Shown piece by piece: positions 23,380 through 34,408 of a stretch of 64,000 bases of DNA. The stretch is from Trifolium pratense (Eukaryota > Streptophyta > Magnoliopsida > Fabales > Fabaceae), in NCBI RefSeq assembly GCF_020283565.1, contig NC_060059.1:28779838-28843837 (forward strand). Direction: 5' to 3'. The translations under genes and the position numbers were made by a program. Each line of letters begins with the position of its first letter. Position 1 is the stretch's first letter. The notes below the pieces were generated by a model, which saw only the letters and a list, made by a program, of their open reading frames with translations, searched no databases and had not been told where the DNA came from.

Positions 23380-26300
23380 ACAATTTATTGTTTTCTACTC
23401 AAAAACTTAAGATACTTGGTTCAGGAATGATTGTATTTACTTTTTGGGTAATCTACATTTTCCCAAATAGAAATTTAGGAGTTCTACAGGCATGAAAAGA
23501 AGGAGCTCCATGAAGTTGCAAATAGGTCAGTGGCATAGGATTTGCTAGAGACCGTGTTGTTCTAAACAAAATGGGTGAAGCTACCCCGACGAGCATGGCT
23601 ACTCATTGGATGAGAATAAACTGTAGAGGCATAATATCATGAAATTAAGTGTTTCATCTACACAACGGAGTCAATTTTATATAGGCTCAACACAACAAAT
23701 ACAAAATAAATATAGGAGATGGCATACGATATGATGTGACATGCCTGTATGATAATCCTATAAAATATATACAAACATCATAATATATGTCCCGTATTGT
23801 GCAACTTGATTGCTGATCAAAGGTAATCATTACTGAATAATGATGATTTCTTGCAGATTCATGAGAAACTGAAAATCTTGCAATCGTCGGTAAGTTTTAA
23901 AGATGGAAAGAGTTCACGCAGGAGCTCCAAGGACATTTCCAAGTAATATTCTAGTTCTCTACTTAGTTGTTATTTCATGATAGATCTTAGTTCAATTGTA
24001 GATATTAACTGGTCATGGGGTTCAGGTACTTTCTTCTTTGTTAAGGGTGACAAAATTAAGTCATTGAAATGGAGTGAATAGTGATTCCCTGGCCTAGGAG
24101 ATGGATTCCTCAAAAGATAAGAATAAAATCAGAAGAAATAACTAATGCATCTTGTTTTTTCAAAATGGTATAATTTGAAAAATATATTTTCTAAAATGAT
24201 TTTTTTTTTTTTATGTAACAGTAGTAGTTGAATTATAATACAACATAATGAGGAATGGATGCATAGTTAAGGGCTGAAAATGAACAAACCAATCATCCTA
24301 TTAATATAGTAAAATTGTTAGGGTTAAATATGTTTTTAATCCATAAAAAGTCTCGACCTTTCGAGTTTAGTCCCTCAATGAAATTTATTCACTTTTAGTC
24401 CTTGTTTTGGTGGAGTTGTTGAGTAAGTAAATTATATTGGAGAGTAGGGATGTTCTTGAATTAATCCTGAAGCATGTACATATTTGGTACCCTTATGTTA
24501 CATTGAATAGAGGCATTCAAATAAAAAATTTCTTTCTGCTTATCATTCATATTTTATTAAATTGAAGCTTTTCTGAACAAAAGCTAACAAAAGGTGTATC
24601 AAGGAAAATCCATTGTTATCGTCATAATTTGAAGGCATAACTATGCTTCATTTATGACATATATTTGCATTTTTGGCTTCTTTCTGGCTAGGTTCATCAC
24701 GTGCCACTTGGAGATTACTTTTGTTATACATGAGTGAGACCAGTGTTGTCGTGCGGCATAGTAGTGTAGCAGAGTTGTCCCTTGCTGGTACAAACCATGC
24801 AATAGCATAACACTTTAGTCTTGTTGCTGTAGCAGCTGCAATAGAGGCCAAAATAGCGGGTAATGTGGCTGATATAGCACCACACTTCATGATGAGATCG
24901 AAAATTCCAAAAACCCTTAAAATTTAAATGTTAGAAATTTTTTATTGGTTATTTTAGGAATTTTGCAACTAAAACATCATGACAATGTTTGGGCTTCTCT
25001 CATTCTGTCATTCATGCTATTTTATTTCACCCTCTCACTGGTCAATCACAGCTTGTTATTGATTGAATTTTTATATATTTAGTAAAATTTATATAAACTG
25101 TAAAAGAATTCCAAGATGGTGGTCATCTCGCTATCTCATTGTAGCGTTTTATGGCCACTTTCTGCTCTCCATTATTTAGGATTAATAACCCTGAGGCTGG
25201 AAGGTTCTTATGAGATGTTGTATTGTCTTTTTTGCTTTGGTAGTCACTTGTCAAGAAGGATTTCTTGTAAGACACTTACAATTCTCTTTCTGCTAATGAA
25301 GTCTTTTTTGGTTTTTCCCTAAATGATTGCGTCTGATTATTTATATTTTTAGGAGATCTGTGTCCAAAATCATTGACAAGGAATCAAGATTGTCAAACTT
25401 GCAAGCTATCGCATTTCTTGACGATTTAGTTAGGTAATGTTTTTTTTTTTGACACAATAGTTAGGTAATGTTTAATATTGTCACCATGTTTCATTTTTTG
25501 TATTGCTGATTATTAAGTTAATCTTCCATTTTTCTTAATGCCGATTATTAAGAACTGTTACTGCTCATTCTTTTTCATGAAGCAGAAATTATTTGAAGCC
25601 CATTGAAGGAATGCCTTTCCATGAAATTTTCTGCTTCAACAATGTTGAGAAGCTTCAATTGGTAAGAGATCAATAGATAATTTTCCCCATTGTATGGACA
25701 TTCTATTCACTTGACCCACTGAAGAACAGTGGAGTTTTATCTTGGAATCTGATAATTACATTTAGACGATAGATCATAACTCTGACTAACTTATGAGTGG
25801 CTACAGTTCATCGCACTCTTACTTGCAGTGGGGTATAAGGTGTTAATGCTTTATTTGTTTGTTCAGGAGTGCAGCTTAGTTACACTTGGCAATAACCTTG
25901 ACAAAATAAGAAAATAAATCTTACAAACTGAATGAATCTATGTTTTTGCAAGATAATATGAATGAATGTATTTGCTTCACAATAAAGTTTTTCATAACGC
26001 TGCTCTACTACAGGAAACAGGATGGCTGTATGTGATATTTTCAGATATATTAGTAACTGAGAAAAATTGGATGTTTTCCAAATAATTTAATCCGCAAATT
26101 TAAGCAACTACATATGATATTTTCATGCTCATTAGCAGTCATTCAAATAGGTTCCTTATACTTAAGGTGTACTTTTGAAAGAGAAGGGGATAAGCGATGT
26201 AACAGTTAGGAGTTGTTTTAGAATAACAAACTGAACATAAGATAATAAGTGGTGTAGCAGATAACAGAATGTATATAAGAGGGAAAATAAAGGATTAGAG

Positions 26301-27793
26301 AGGCGCATATTGTAGGCTGGGAGAGATTTGGGGATCTTGATTTCCCTAAAAGCTTTATTTTCTCTTCAAGCAAGTGGTCCCTTTTGTTCAATAAATGAAG
26401 TTTCCTTGGTTGGTATTTTTTTTCACTCTTGATATCAGTTTACTGTATTACGTTGACTTAGATTGCTTACCTTGAAAATGGCCATTTTGGATACAGACCA
26501 TTATTTATATAACCCACAAAAAATAAGATATCGTTCGTGCATTTTTTCTTTATTATGTATGAGATTTATAGTGCAATTGGGTTAAATAAAGTTTAAAACA
26601 CTATAATAGTATCTTTATAATCTATTTTGTTCTGCAGTTTTAATTAACTTCTTGCTTGTATAGGTTTTGATCGGAGATCCAAGGAGAAGGATTCAAGTCG
26701 ATCTGTTGGATTTCCATGATATTTTAGGATGTAGTTGCTGCAACAAGAGTGGCAAGGCCCTATTGCCATCCATGCATGATTCCTCAATTATGTAAGTATA
26801 TCTATTATATAGGGCTTGCATACATACCACTTTTTCAAAATTTTGATGATGTATGTTATCCTCTTTGCTCAGATAGTTATCTCCATGTTTTTAATAACCC
26901 AACTATTGTTTGGTTGAGCTTGTATTCGTTGTACTTGTACCAGATTGTTAGGTACCGGGTTTGTGCCCCAATAAATGTGTTGGATAAATAGGATAAAAAA
27001 TACATATACAGGGAGCCAAACTAAAATCAAGTTAGTGTCATTCACTCTTTAAATTGCCCAGCTTCTCTTTACCATACCATAAATATCTCAAAACTCATTG
27101 AGATATTTGTAGAGGTCAAAGGGAGGAAAGAGAGAATACATGGTAGTACAGGGGTGCTCAAATCCAAACTGATCCAAATGAAAACCGCAAACGATCCAAA
27201 AAAACCGAAAACCGCAAAAAACCGAATATTTTTGGATGTGTTTGGATGTACATGGTAGTACTGAAGGTTATGGTGTTATCTTGCTAAAATTTTCCTTTGA
27301 ACCATTGAATCTCATATGAAACTTTCTAGCGTTATCTCCTTTCACATGTTTAAGCATCAGACAATATATGAGTTGACATTTTTTTACAGGTACTCACTAG
27401 CTCAAGAGCATGGAGATCTTATCAATCTTCATGATTGGTTCCAGTCATTTAGAACAATTGTTCTTCAAAATACAAATAAACGGAAACAAAAATCGAAGAA
27501 CACCCCCTCATCAAAGAAGAGAAAAGAAATGAATGAATCTGGAGACCAAAATGAAGCCTCAATTCAGTATCCTTTATATTTTTCATTTCACAATAACATG
27601 ATAGGATGAGGCATTACTAAAGCTATAGCGATTGCAATGCATTTGGTTATATTTGTCACAACAATCCTTAACTTTGGTTTGTCATAGAGCACGATTTTGC
27701 AGGGGAGTTACAGAGCTGCAAATCACTGGGCTAGTTCGAATGCCTAGCAAGAGACGTCCAGATTTTGTACAGAGAATAGCATTTGGCATTTGA
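18510..27793 (+). CDS. ORC3: Origin recognition complex subunit 3, 17 exons, 732 aa
   Basis: ORC3 is a subunit of the complex that marks replication origins and loads CDC6, CDT1 and MCM2-7 in the nucleus. Exons: 18510-18575, 19089-19307, 19411-19585, 19689-19858, 19962-20092, 20480-20753, 20836-20907, 21483-21550, 21644-21734, 22167-22375, 23038-23107, 23857-23942, 25353-25433, 25586-25661, 26664-26791, 27390-27566, 27688-27793. All junctions are GT-AG and the joined frame (2199 bases) is open to TGA. The 732-residue length is close to plant ORC3 as I remember it. Diagnostic parts: KPLVLIVNDLERCCGSVLTD (AAA+-like Walker B region, about residues 220-240), PIILIFGVATTVDAPRN, a basic linker NKRKQKSKN near residue 660, and the C-terminal winged-helix end VTELQITGLVRMPSKRRPDF. 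At the last intron the 27688 acceptor is chosen because it adds ARFCRGV in frame. Introns 1, 11, 12 and 14 hold repeats. Confidence 0.95.
18644..18884. mobile_element. MITE in ORC3 intron 1, about 241 bp
   Basis: GGGCTTCTTTGGATAAT at the left and the reverse complement of GTCAATCCAAAAGGGCCC at the right, with AACTTAT / ATAAGTT words inside. Same family look as the MITEs at 6637 and 38884. Flanks TTA and TAA fit the TWA preference of PIF/Harbinger but are not identical. Confidence 0.65.
23344..23376 (+). repeat. Uninterrupted 33-base poly(G) tract in ORC3 intron 11
   Basis: A T-run (about 23317-23330) and TCTTTCCGGGGGA precede 33 consecutive G residues. It sits in the intron between the exons ending at 23107 and starting at 23857, on the transcribed sense strand, so the pre-mRNA would carry it. 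Long pure G runs are rare in plant DNA and error-prone in sequencing, so the length is uncertain. Confidence 0.8.
26160..26460 (+). mobile_element. LTR-like remnant in ORC3 intron 14
   Basis: The order TGTATATAAGAGGG, AGAGATTTGGGGATCTTG, TTTTCTCTTCAAGCAAG, TTCAATAAATGAAG resembles the TATA, leader and polyadenylation part of a plant LTR. No matching second LTR and no defined ends were seen. Confidence 0.4.
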
Positions 27794-29215
27794 ATACAGA
27801 ATTCACTTGTGTTTTTTTTTATTTTTTTTTTATATTGAAATGTAATATAATTGGTTTGGTATATTATATAATTATTCAAGGTCTAATATGGTAGTCAATT
27901 GAAAAAGAAGAAAGGTATAACGGGAAATAGAGACAGAGAGAATTGTCTGCATGTTACTAAAGATTTATGAATATTATCTTTTTGCAAGTGTTAACTGTTA
28001 ATTGAGCTTATTGACAACAGTGTGGTTAGCTCCAACTCCAACATTGTCAGCTGTTTTACTTTTACCTACCTTGGACCTTCGAGATACTGCTTTCTTTGAT
28101 TATATTTACAAAATAGACAAAGGAAATTTAAACACTAAATGCTATACATCTTGATGATTAAAATTAGACGATATAAAATGGTTTAAAGATTGCACAAAAA
28201 AAATGGTTTAAAAAATTAATCATTTTATAGATAGTAAATTTTATAGATTATATAAAATGATGAAATCCTATTTTTTAAAATTAACTATTGCTATTAATAT
28301 TTTTAATTTAAAATCATATATTTTTTTATATTTTAAATTATATTAATAAAAATAAATGAGTAAATTATTTCCTCATCCTATCTTGTTGCTTTCTAACATT
28401 GGCATAAAAATTTTAGGACCGTACAAAATAATATGGTCTGCTTCAAAAAAAAATAAAATAATATGGTCCAAGATTAACTTATCAGGCTTTGACTCAAAAA
28501 AAAAAAAAATTATCAGGCTTTGTCTAAAATGAAAGAGTACCACTTGTCAATATCTCGATAACAATTTTTTTTTTATAAAATTCACCGTTGCATTGAAAGT
28601 TTATATCATATAGATCTTTCATATAAATTTTTAGAAAAATTGAACATTGTTTGATATGTTATTGAGACTCATCAAGATTAACGGTTTATGAATTTTTACT
28701 GAATAACGTTAATTTTGGTCGGTCTCAATTACACATCAAATGAAATAATTTAATAAAATAAAATTTTCTAAAACGTGAAGTAATTTTTGAATAATAACAA
28801 TTAGATAAAAACTACCTAGTCTCTCTGAAAAAAAAAAACCTAGCCGTTTACATATATGGGCCGACCCAACCCAATTTGGTATGAAGATGAAAACCCTATT
28901 ATCACGCTGCGTGTATATATACTCCTAATAAGTAAAGTGTGATTTTAACGCCGCTGTATTGTTACGCAAGAAAGAAAGAAAGATAAATCTCACTCACTCG
29001 CTTACTTTGTTTCTTTGTTTAACCTCATTCTCACTCTCACTCTGCTTTCACCACAACACTAGTTGCTGTTTCGGCTTTCTCTTTCGCGCGCAACACTTCG
29101 CGACTCTCTCTCGACTCTCTCCGCTGCGCTCCCAACTCACTCTCCTTTCACCGCAACACTCATCCTCTCGCGACTCTCTCTCTCCCTCTTCCTCTGATTT
29201 CCATCATCGGTTGCA
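27794..29215. other. ORC3 3' flank and promoter of the next ORF
   Basis: The first part is the ORC3 3' UTR and flank, followed by AT-rich DNA with no gene. Near the end, GGGCCGACCC (28858-28867), AAAACCCTA and a TATATATA box (28914-28921) form a plausible promoter for the ORF at 29216, followed by a CT-rich leader. Confidence 0.5.
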
Positions 29216-29587
29216 ATGGTCTATTTTCCAACCAAAACTCTTCCCAAAAAACAACCAAAACCAAAACCCTTGTTTCTCAAACACAAAATTTTCAAAAAAA
29301 AGGTTTCAATTTCTGCAACAAAGATCGAACAAAAGGAAAAGGAAAAGGAAAACGAGGAAAAAATTGTTCTTGATACACCAACAACAACAACATCATCATC
29401 ACTGCCCATTCCTTTTATCGATGATCTTAAGATAAAGAACACTCTCTCCACTTGGAGACAGATGACCACAAAACATCAAAGAGAAAAGGCTCGCCTCCAT
29501 ATCCACAAAATTCGAAAAACCACTCATTTCGAAGCAAACCACGAGGCGATGCGGGAGTTTCACAAACTCATTGGACTAAAATTTTGA
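29216..29587 (+). CDS. Unrecognised basic protein, 123 aa
   Basis: I do not recognise the family. The ATG at 29216 opens a frame of 123 residues, very Lys-rich at the start (PKKQPKPKP, FKKK, KEKEKE), then a Thr/Ser run, then a more ordered C-terminal half (STWRQMTTKHQREKARLHIH, MREFHKLIGLKF). It follows a TATA-containing promoter and a CT-rich leader, which argues for a transcribed gene. No signal peptide or membrane segment. Basic patches could serve nuclear localisation or nucleic-acid binding; that is inference. A longer frame starting at 28959 in another phase is mostly leader sequence. It may be a first exon rather than a whole gene. Confidence 0.45.
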   Translation: MVYFPTKTLPKKQPKPKPLFLKHKIFKKKVSISATKIEQKEKEKENEEKIVLDTPTTTTSSSLPIPFIDDLKIKNTLSTWRQMTTKHQREKARLHIHKIRKTTHFEANHEAMREFHKLIGLKF

Positions 29588-29839
29588 AGTTTCTATATTT
29601 GTTGGATGCTGCTAATTTGTTAGGTTTGCTTATGTTTCAATGTTTTCTTTCTTTTGCAGATAACTCTGATTCGCTAGATTCTGTGCATTTGAGTGTGTGT
29701 AGATGCTGACAAACTATCAGGTTTTATTGTTGTTTTCCTTCTTTTATAAGAATCACGCATGCGGTTGTTGTTGATTGTTTTGATTCTCCAGCATTTCATC
29801 TGAAAATCATGCATCAGTGCCATTCAAGTTTGATTCCTC

Positions 29840-30315
29840 CGAGGTCCTTCACCAACAAAAAAGTCACTCAACTTTTGAAGGTTTTTCAATTCACCGATTT
29901 TCAATGGCATCGACTTCAAGCAAGTGCCTCTAATATCCAAGTAGTGCAAGTTGATAAGTTTATGAATATCTTTTGGAAGTTCAATAAGATTATAACATCC
30001 AACTAACTTGAGTGTTTGCAAATTGTACAAACTGCAGATGGATTCAGGTAACCTTGTAATCTCGGTGTCAGACACTTCTAGAGAGCGCAGATGTTTTAGT
30101 TCTCCTATTGAATCAGGTAACTTGTAGAAATAAGCACCTACCAAGGTTAACACCCTTAAGTACCTTAGCTTTGTCAAAAGATCATTTGGCATGTCGTCGA
30201 ACATGTCTATGGATGTACCTATCGTTCTTATTTGCATAAAGGTACTTAGACGGTTCGCTTTGCTAACATCTTTCAGGTTTACATACGAGGAACAATGTGA
30301 AATAATGTGAGACAA
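29840..30315 (-). pseudogene. NBS-LRR fragment, near-identical copy of the 54-57 kb gene
   Basis: The minus strand encodes LRR-region sequence (LPDSIGELKHLRSLEVSDTE, LPKDIHKLINLHYLDIRGTC, ELKNLQKLSDFFVGE). It matches positions about 55250-55730 of the intact CC-NBS-LRR gene with about 10 differences over 475 bases by eye. It has no NB-ARC domain, promoter or stop of its own. The junctions are abrupt on both sides: the right end at about 30315 switches to unrelated DNA after GAGACAAATA. The high identity implies a recent copying event. Confidence 0.9.
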
Positions 30316-30783
30316 ATATGTGGTTAATGACTTACAACATATGTTTCAGACTATAATTTGTGTTTGATAGGATAAGATTTTAGAAGGATGAGTTGTGCTT
30401 AGATCTTGAGAAGACTATTCAGTTGTGGTTGTAGAAATTTTTTATACCTAAAGATATATCATTTTACTGTCATAAATAATGAGTTTCATGTTCAATGCCT
30501 ATTTTTTCCTCCTATTCTTAAAATGAAAAAAATTCTGATTTCATTTATTGTTGAAATGAGGATTGTTCAATCTTTTGTCGGTGAAAGGCAGTGACTTACA
30601 TATGCATTGGTCTTATCCTTTGAAAGAGGATATCTTTTATCATCGGTCATTGCTTTACCGATCTTTAGTAGCTGATGTAAATGATAGCCGATCATTCTTT
30701 TCAACTGAGTACTACACCCTAGTCCTTTCCATTTCTGTTGATAATAGATGTTAGTATTCCCGCTGTATTGTATTGTATTGCAG

Positions 30784-31437
30784 GAAAGTTTAATTTCATT
30801 AGTGCCGAGGGTGGTCGATCTTGTTGTTGACCGTGATATACCTGTTATTTCAGCCGAAGGATTTGTAGATGCCAGAGGTTATGTTGCTGCTCTAGCACTC
30901 GGTGCTCAAGGCGTCTGTGTAGGCTCTAGGCATTTAAATATTTATTTTTATGTTATATATGAAAGTCAAGGAAAAAGCTTCATATTCTTGAATGAATTTC
31001 TTAGAATACACATTTTTATGTTTTTTTTCCGCTTCATCCATGGAAGTCTATCTGTAGGCTAATAACTTGCACAAATGAGTTCCTTATATTTGTGTATTTT
31101 ATCTTAGTTTACTTATCATGTATGACCAGAGTTTTGCTAATCCTTTATACAAAAGAAAGGTAATCAAACTTGATGAAACTGAGTACACGGATGTATTTGG
31201 AAGGGCAAGATGGCCCGGTGCACCACACCGTGTCCTAAAGACTCCCTTCTTCAAGGAATGGAGATCCCTTCCAACCCATGAAAGTGAAGCCAACAAGCCT
31301 TTCATTGGCCATTCAACGATTCGCGGCGTTTTTCTGGTACTGTCCCGAATGTGACAACTACAGGAGATATCGAGAGCATGGTGATGTATGCTGGCGAAGG
31401 TGTTGGTCTCATCGAGAAAATTTTGCCTGCTAGTTAA
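30784..31437 (+). pseudogene. Nitronate monooxygenase-like pseudogene, C-terminal part
   Basis: The first block (30784-30928, after TTGCAG) encodes VDLVVDRDIPVISAEGFVDA then ALALGAQGVCVGSR, the FMN-phosphate-binding end of the nitronate monooxygenase (2-nitropropane dioxygenase) barrel. The second block (about 31116-31437) encodes YKRKVIKLDETEYTDVFGRA, RWPGAPHRVLKTPFF and IGHSTIRG. After a one-base frame change near 31330 it continues GTVPNVTTTGDIESMVMYAG..GVGLIEKILPAS and a stop. The N-terminal catalytic part is absent, the first block ends in AG|GC rather than a normal GT donor, and the frame is broken. It sits between an NBS-LRR fragment and a TAF11 fragment. Confidence 0.85.
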
Positions 31438-31519
31438 GTGATAAAGAGGCTAGTAGAAAGGGCAGAACTTATAATACAACAAAACTTCTAGTAGACTGTA
31501 AAATTTCAAGTAGCTTGGT

Positions 31520-32755
31520 CAAAATGGCTAAGATGCAATTAGTAACTTTTTTGTTTTCTCTATGGAGAGTAATTTCATTTTCAATATGATATTGTAAAAC
31601 CCTAATTTTGTTTTTGTTGATTTTTAGGGCTAATTTGTCACAATTTACTGAAGAATAAATGAGTAGACATGAGTCATTTCGTAGAGCTGGATTCCAGAAA
31701 GCTAATATGAAACAGGTAATTCTCTCACTAATAAGGTTCTTAATTGTATAATCTTGTGTTCAAGTTAATGTTATATTAACTAGTACTATTATGTAGCATT
31801 GAAAATTCAAACTGAAGACGTGTCCTTTGACCCTTCCATGTATTGGTGTTAGACACTAACACGACATGACACTGACACATATAGTGACACGGCATTTAAT
31901 ACTTCCATTTTCTTAAATTATTTTTGTTGCGTGCTTACGTTTGTGTCCGTGCTTCATAGTTAACTTCTGGATACAGAGCAGTGGAAGGATTGAGGTTTAA
32001 TAGTTTAGGAATAGTTGGGTTGATAGAAGGTTCATTGTGTATATTTTTTTCACTTGTTTCCTTGAAGTTACTTTTTTTTTTTTTGCCATTGCTTTTTCCT
32101 CACCATGTAACAAGGTTCTTAATTTCAATCTTGCATTCAAGTTAATTTTCTATTAACAAGGTTCTTAGTTTTACTATGTAGCACCGGCATTTTAAATTTT
32201 TCAAATTGAAGCATGTCCGGTATCACAACATGTTTTTATGTCTGACACCAACAAGACACAATACTAGCACATGTATGATGTAGTTGCATTCAATACTTCC
32301 ATTTTCTTAAAATTATGATCAGTATCAATGTGTTGTGTTGCTTTGTGTCCGGTTTTATGTGTCTCTGCGAGTACTTCATGGTTAACTACATGATTTTGGG
32401 GTGTGAAAGAATTGGGGTTAATAGTTTGTGATTTGTTATCATGTGTCTCTAAAAGTAATATCAACTTGATTTGTTCATCAATGGTTTATATTATGTACTT
32501 TAAACTCTAAAGTGAGATGCTCACTATGCAAGAGTCGGATCCGTGTATTTTACATTCTGTTATGGATAATTGGACAGTGAATGATCAAACTATACCACCA
32601 TAGGCACATGACATTGTTGAATACAATTTTTTTTGTAACTGTTGAGTTCAGATTATTTAGAACAGCTACAATTGGTTTGATAATACAATATCTTTTGTAC
32701 ACATGACTGGATGTTTGTCCAATGCTTATAGTCACTCAATTGAGCTAACTTAACT
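31520..32755 (+). pseudogene. Partial duplicate of TAF11 with a stop codon
   Basis: Copy of about 38643-40200 of the intact TAF11 gene, introns included. It contains the end of exon 1 (AAAATGGCTAAGATGCA), intron 1 and exon 2 (31628-31715), then a diverged part of intron 2. Exon 2 reads SQFTEE*MSRHESFRRAGFQ: the Gln codon CAA has become TAA. The long acidic part of exon 1 and exons 3-4 are missing, and so is the MITE found in the parent intron. Matching intron words such as GTGAGATGCTCACTATG (about 32511) show that this is a genomic duplication, not a processed copy. Confidence 0.85.
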
Positions 32756-33589
32756 CAGTGTCCTATGGTTAGTTGCGGGATCGCATTTTAGGATAACTAT
32801 TCTGAATTGATGTGTTACAACTTGATGGAAACACAGTTTTTTATGGCTCTTGGATTGAAAATGAATTTGCATGTTGTAATGTTAAAGATGTATCATTTTG
32901 CAATACCAAGAACATCTCTTTTACCTTCTTTTGAATGTTTGCAACTGTTTGCTCACATGATCTTCAGGGAGGCAATGTCAAATGCAAAGAAAATAAAGAA
33001 ATTTGTTTTTTGCTATCAAATATCGGTTCTAAAAACGAACTTATTCAACTTGATAATATGGTTTAAGTTGCATCAAATAAAGCTGCCTCTATCTTGTTGT
33101 GCAAGAAAACAACATTCATCCATCGACAATGGTTTCTTTCTTGTTTTCCGTACGAAAGGAGAGGAACCACAAAACAACAAGCCTCAAGTGTCTCAATGCC
33201 CTTACCACTAATTAATGATTGTCATCTTGTTATGATTAATTTTAGGATTAGAAAATGATGCTTTGAGATTCAATAAAGGACTAGGATCATCCAGCAATAC
33301 TTCCTTCATCTGTTACTGTTGTATTTTCTTGGGTCACAAGCTTGAGAAAAATCACCTTGAAAATTGATTGCTCAATTCCCTTTCTATGATAGATAAGGCA
33401 CCCCCCTCCAGGAACAAGTTCACCTTGAATATAACGAGGTTTTCCACACCCAAATGGCAACGTGCATCCATCCTTAGGCTTAGCCATACCTATGTGATTC
33501 TAGTTTCATTAGTGAGAAGACAGTTAGTTATTAGCCATTTTCTACAACGTACTATACTCAATCCATTACATGATAGAGTAGCAAAATTA
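32756..33589. other. Unassigned DNA between TAF11 and RCC1 fragments
   Basis: No recognisable gene. Open frames occur on both strands (32807-33211 plus, 33287-33487 minus) but show no domain, and the plus frame lacks a promoter. They may be further captured fragments. Confidence 0.35.
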
Positions 33590-33880
33590 CTTCACATTCT
33601 TCATTCCCATGTCCCAAACAACTGTATCGGCCTCATCCCCATCTGCAAACGCAGCCATCCCACCCAACCACAGCAGCGTGCCAAGCACCAGCTGCAACAA
33701 CCATGGGTTGAAGGTTTAGCGTCTCAGCGTCTGAGAAATTCAATTCAGCTTCTAACTTCTTTCTGTAGGAGGTAACTAAGACTGAGCTTGAACTCCAGTA
33801 ACCCTTTGGATTTAAGTATTTAACAGTTAAAACCAGATTTTGCATATCATAAAACCTTACTTTTCCATTCTCCTCCATGT
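33590..33880 (-). pseudogene. RCC1-repeat gene fragment, copy 1
   Basis: The minus strand encodes TLNLQPMVVAAGAWHAAVVG then WDGCVCRWG, the AAGAWHxAVV..DGRVCxWG signature of a plant RCC1 repeat protein (seven-bladed propeller family). A stop or frame break follows before the next repeat, which continues out of frame as CLGHGNEE-type sequence. The same segment recurs at 52260-52683 with roughly 88% identity by eye. The upstream part (MEENGKVRFYDMQNLVL) is not recognisable. Confidence 0.75.
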
Positions 33881-34321
33881 TATTTGAGGAACTAGAAGTA
33901 CTTGACTCACATCAATTCGAACTCTAACAACTTTAGAGCCTCAGTAGATTTTTTAGCCAAATCAATAATCCTTGCAACATAATCGAAAAAAGGGCGACTG
34001 TAGATCGCTCTCGTGGTTTTGGCTCCTGTTCACCGTTCCAAAATCCCTTCGATCCTGTTTCCCTTTTTCATGTTTGTTTTACTCGACAGTCTTTCTCCCG
34101 GTTCTATTGCGTGGGGGCTTCGTCTGGTAGGAAGCTTTCTATTTTTGTCAGTCCCAGGCTTTCTCTCTGCCATCGCAGATTGCTTTTGGAGTTTGTTTGT
34201 CTCGTTTCCAATTTGTTTTGGCTATATACCCGTTTCCTTCTTCCTCCTCTTTCGTTCTATCTCGCTCTCTCACTCTTCATTATTGTTTCTGTTCTGATTT
34301 GTTTTTTTTTGTTTTCTTTCC

Positions 34322-34408
34322 ATGGCCGATAGGTTTGATTTCTTGTGCGATGCTGTTCCGGGAAGAACTGCTTGGCGATTCAAGGTTAGGGTCGCTGGGA
34401 TATGGGAA
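34322..34408 (+). pseudogene. First exon of an RPA1-like (DUF223) gene
   Basis: ATG opens MADRFDFLCDAVPGRTAWRF then KVRVAGIWE, ending at a GAA|GTAACT donor. Legume genomes carry many replication protein A 70-kDa-like (DUF223/OB-fold) genes starting with this kind of FDFLCDVVPGR..WKFKVRVVRLWEV sequence. A CT-rich leader precedes the ATG (about 34000-34320). I found no later exon with OB-fold sequence, so this seems to be a captured or abandoned first exon. RPA-like genes are sometimes carried by plant Helitrons, but no Helitron end could be shown here. Confidence 0.6.

Noticed and set aside
24648..24890. 80-codon minus-strand frame in ORC3 intron 12
   Set aside because: Alanine-rich reading of a dispersed repeat inside an intron; antisense to a well-supported gene.
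33287..33487. Minus-strand frame starting MAKPKDGCTLPFGCG
   Set aside because: Could be another gene fragment, but no family was recognised and no supporting splice structure was seen.
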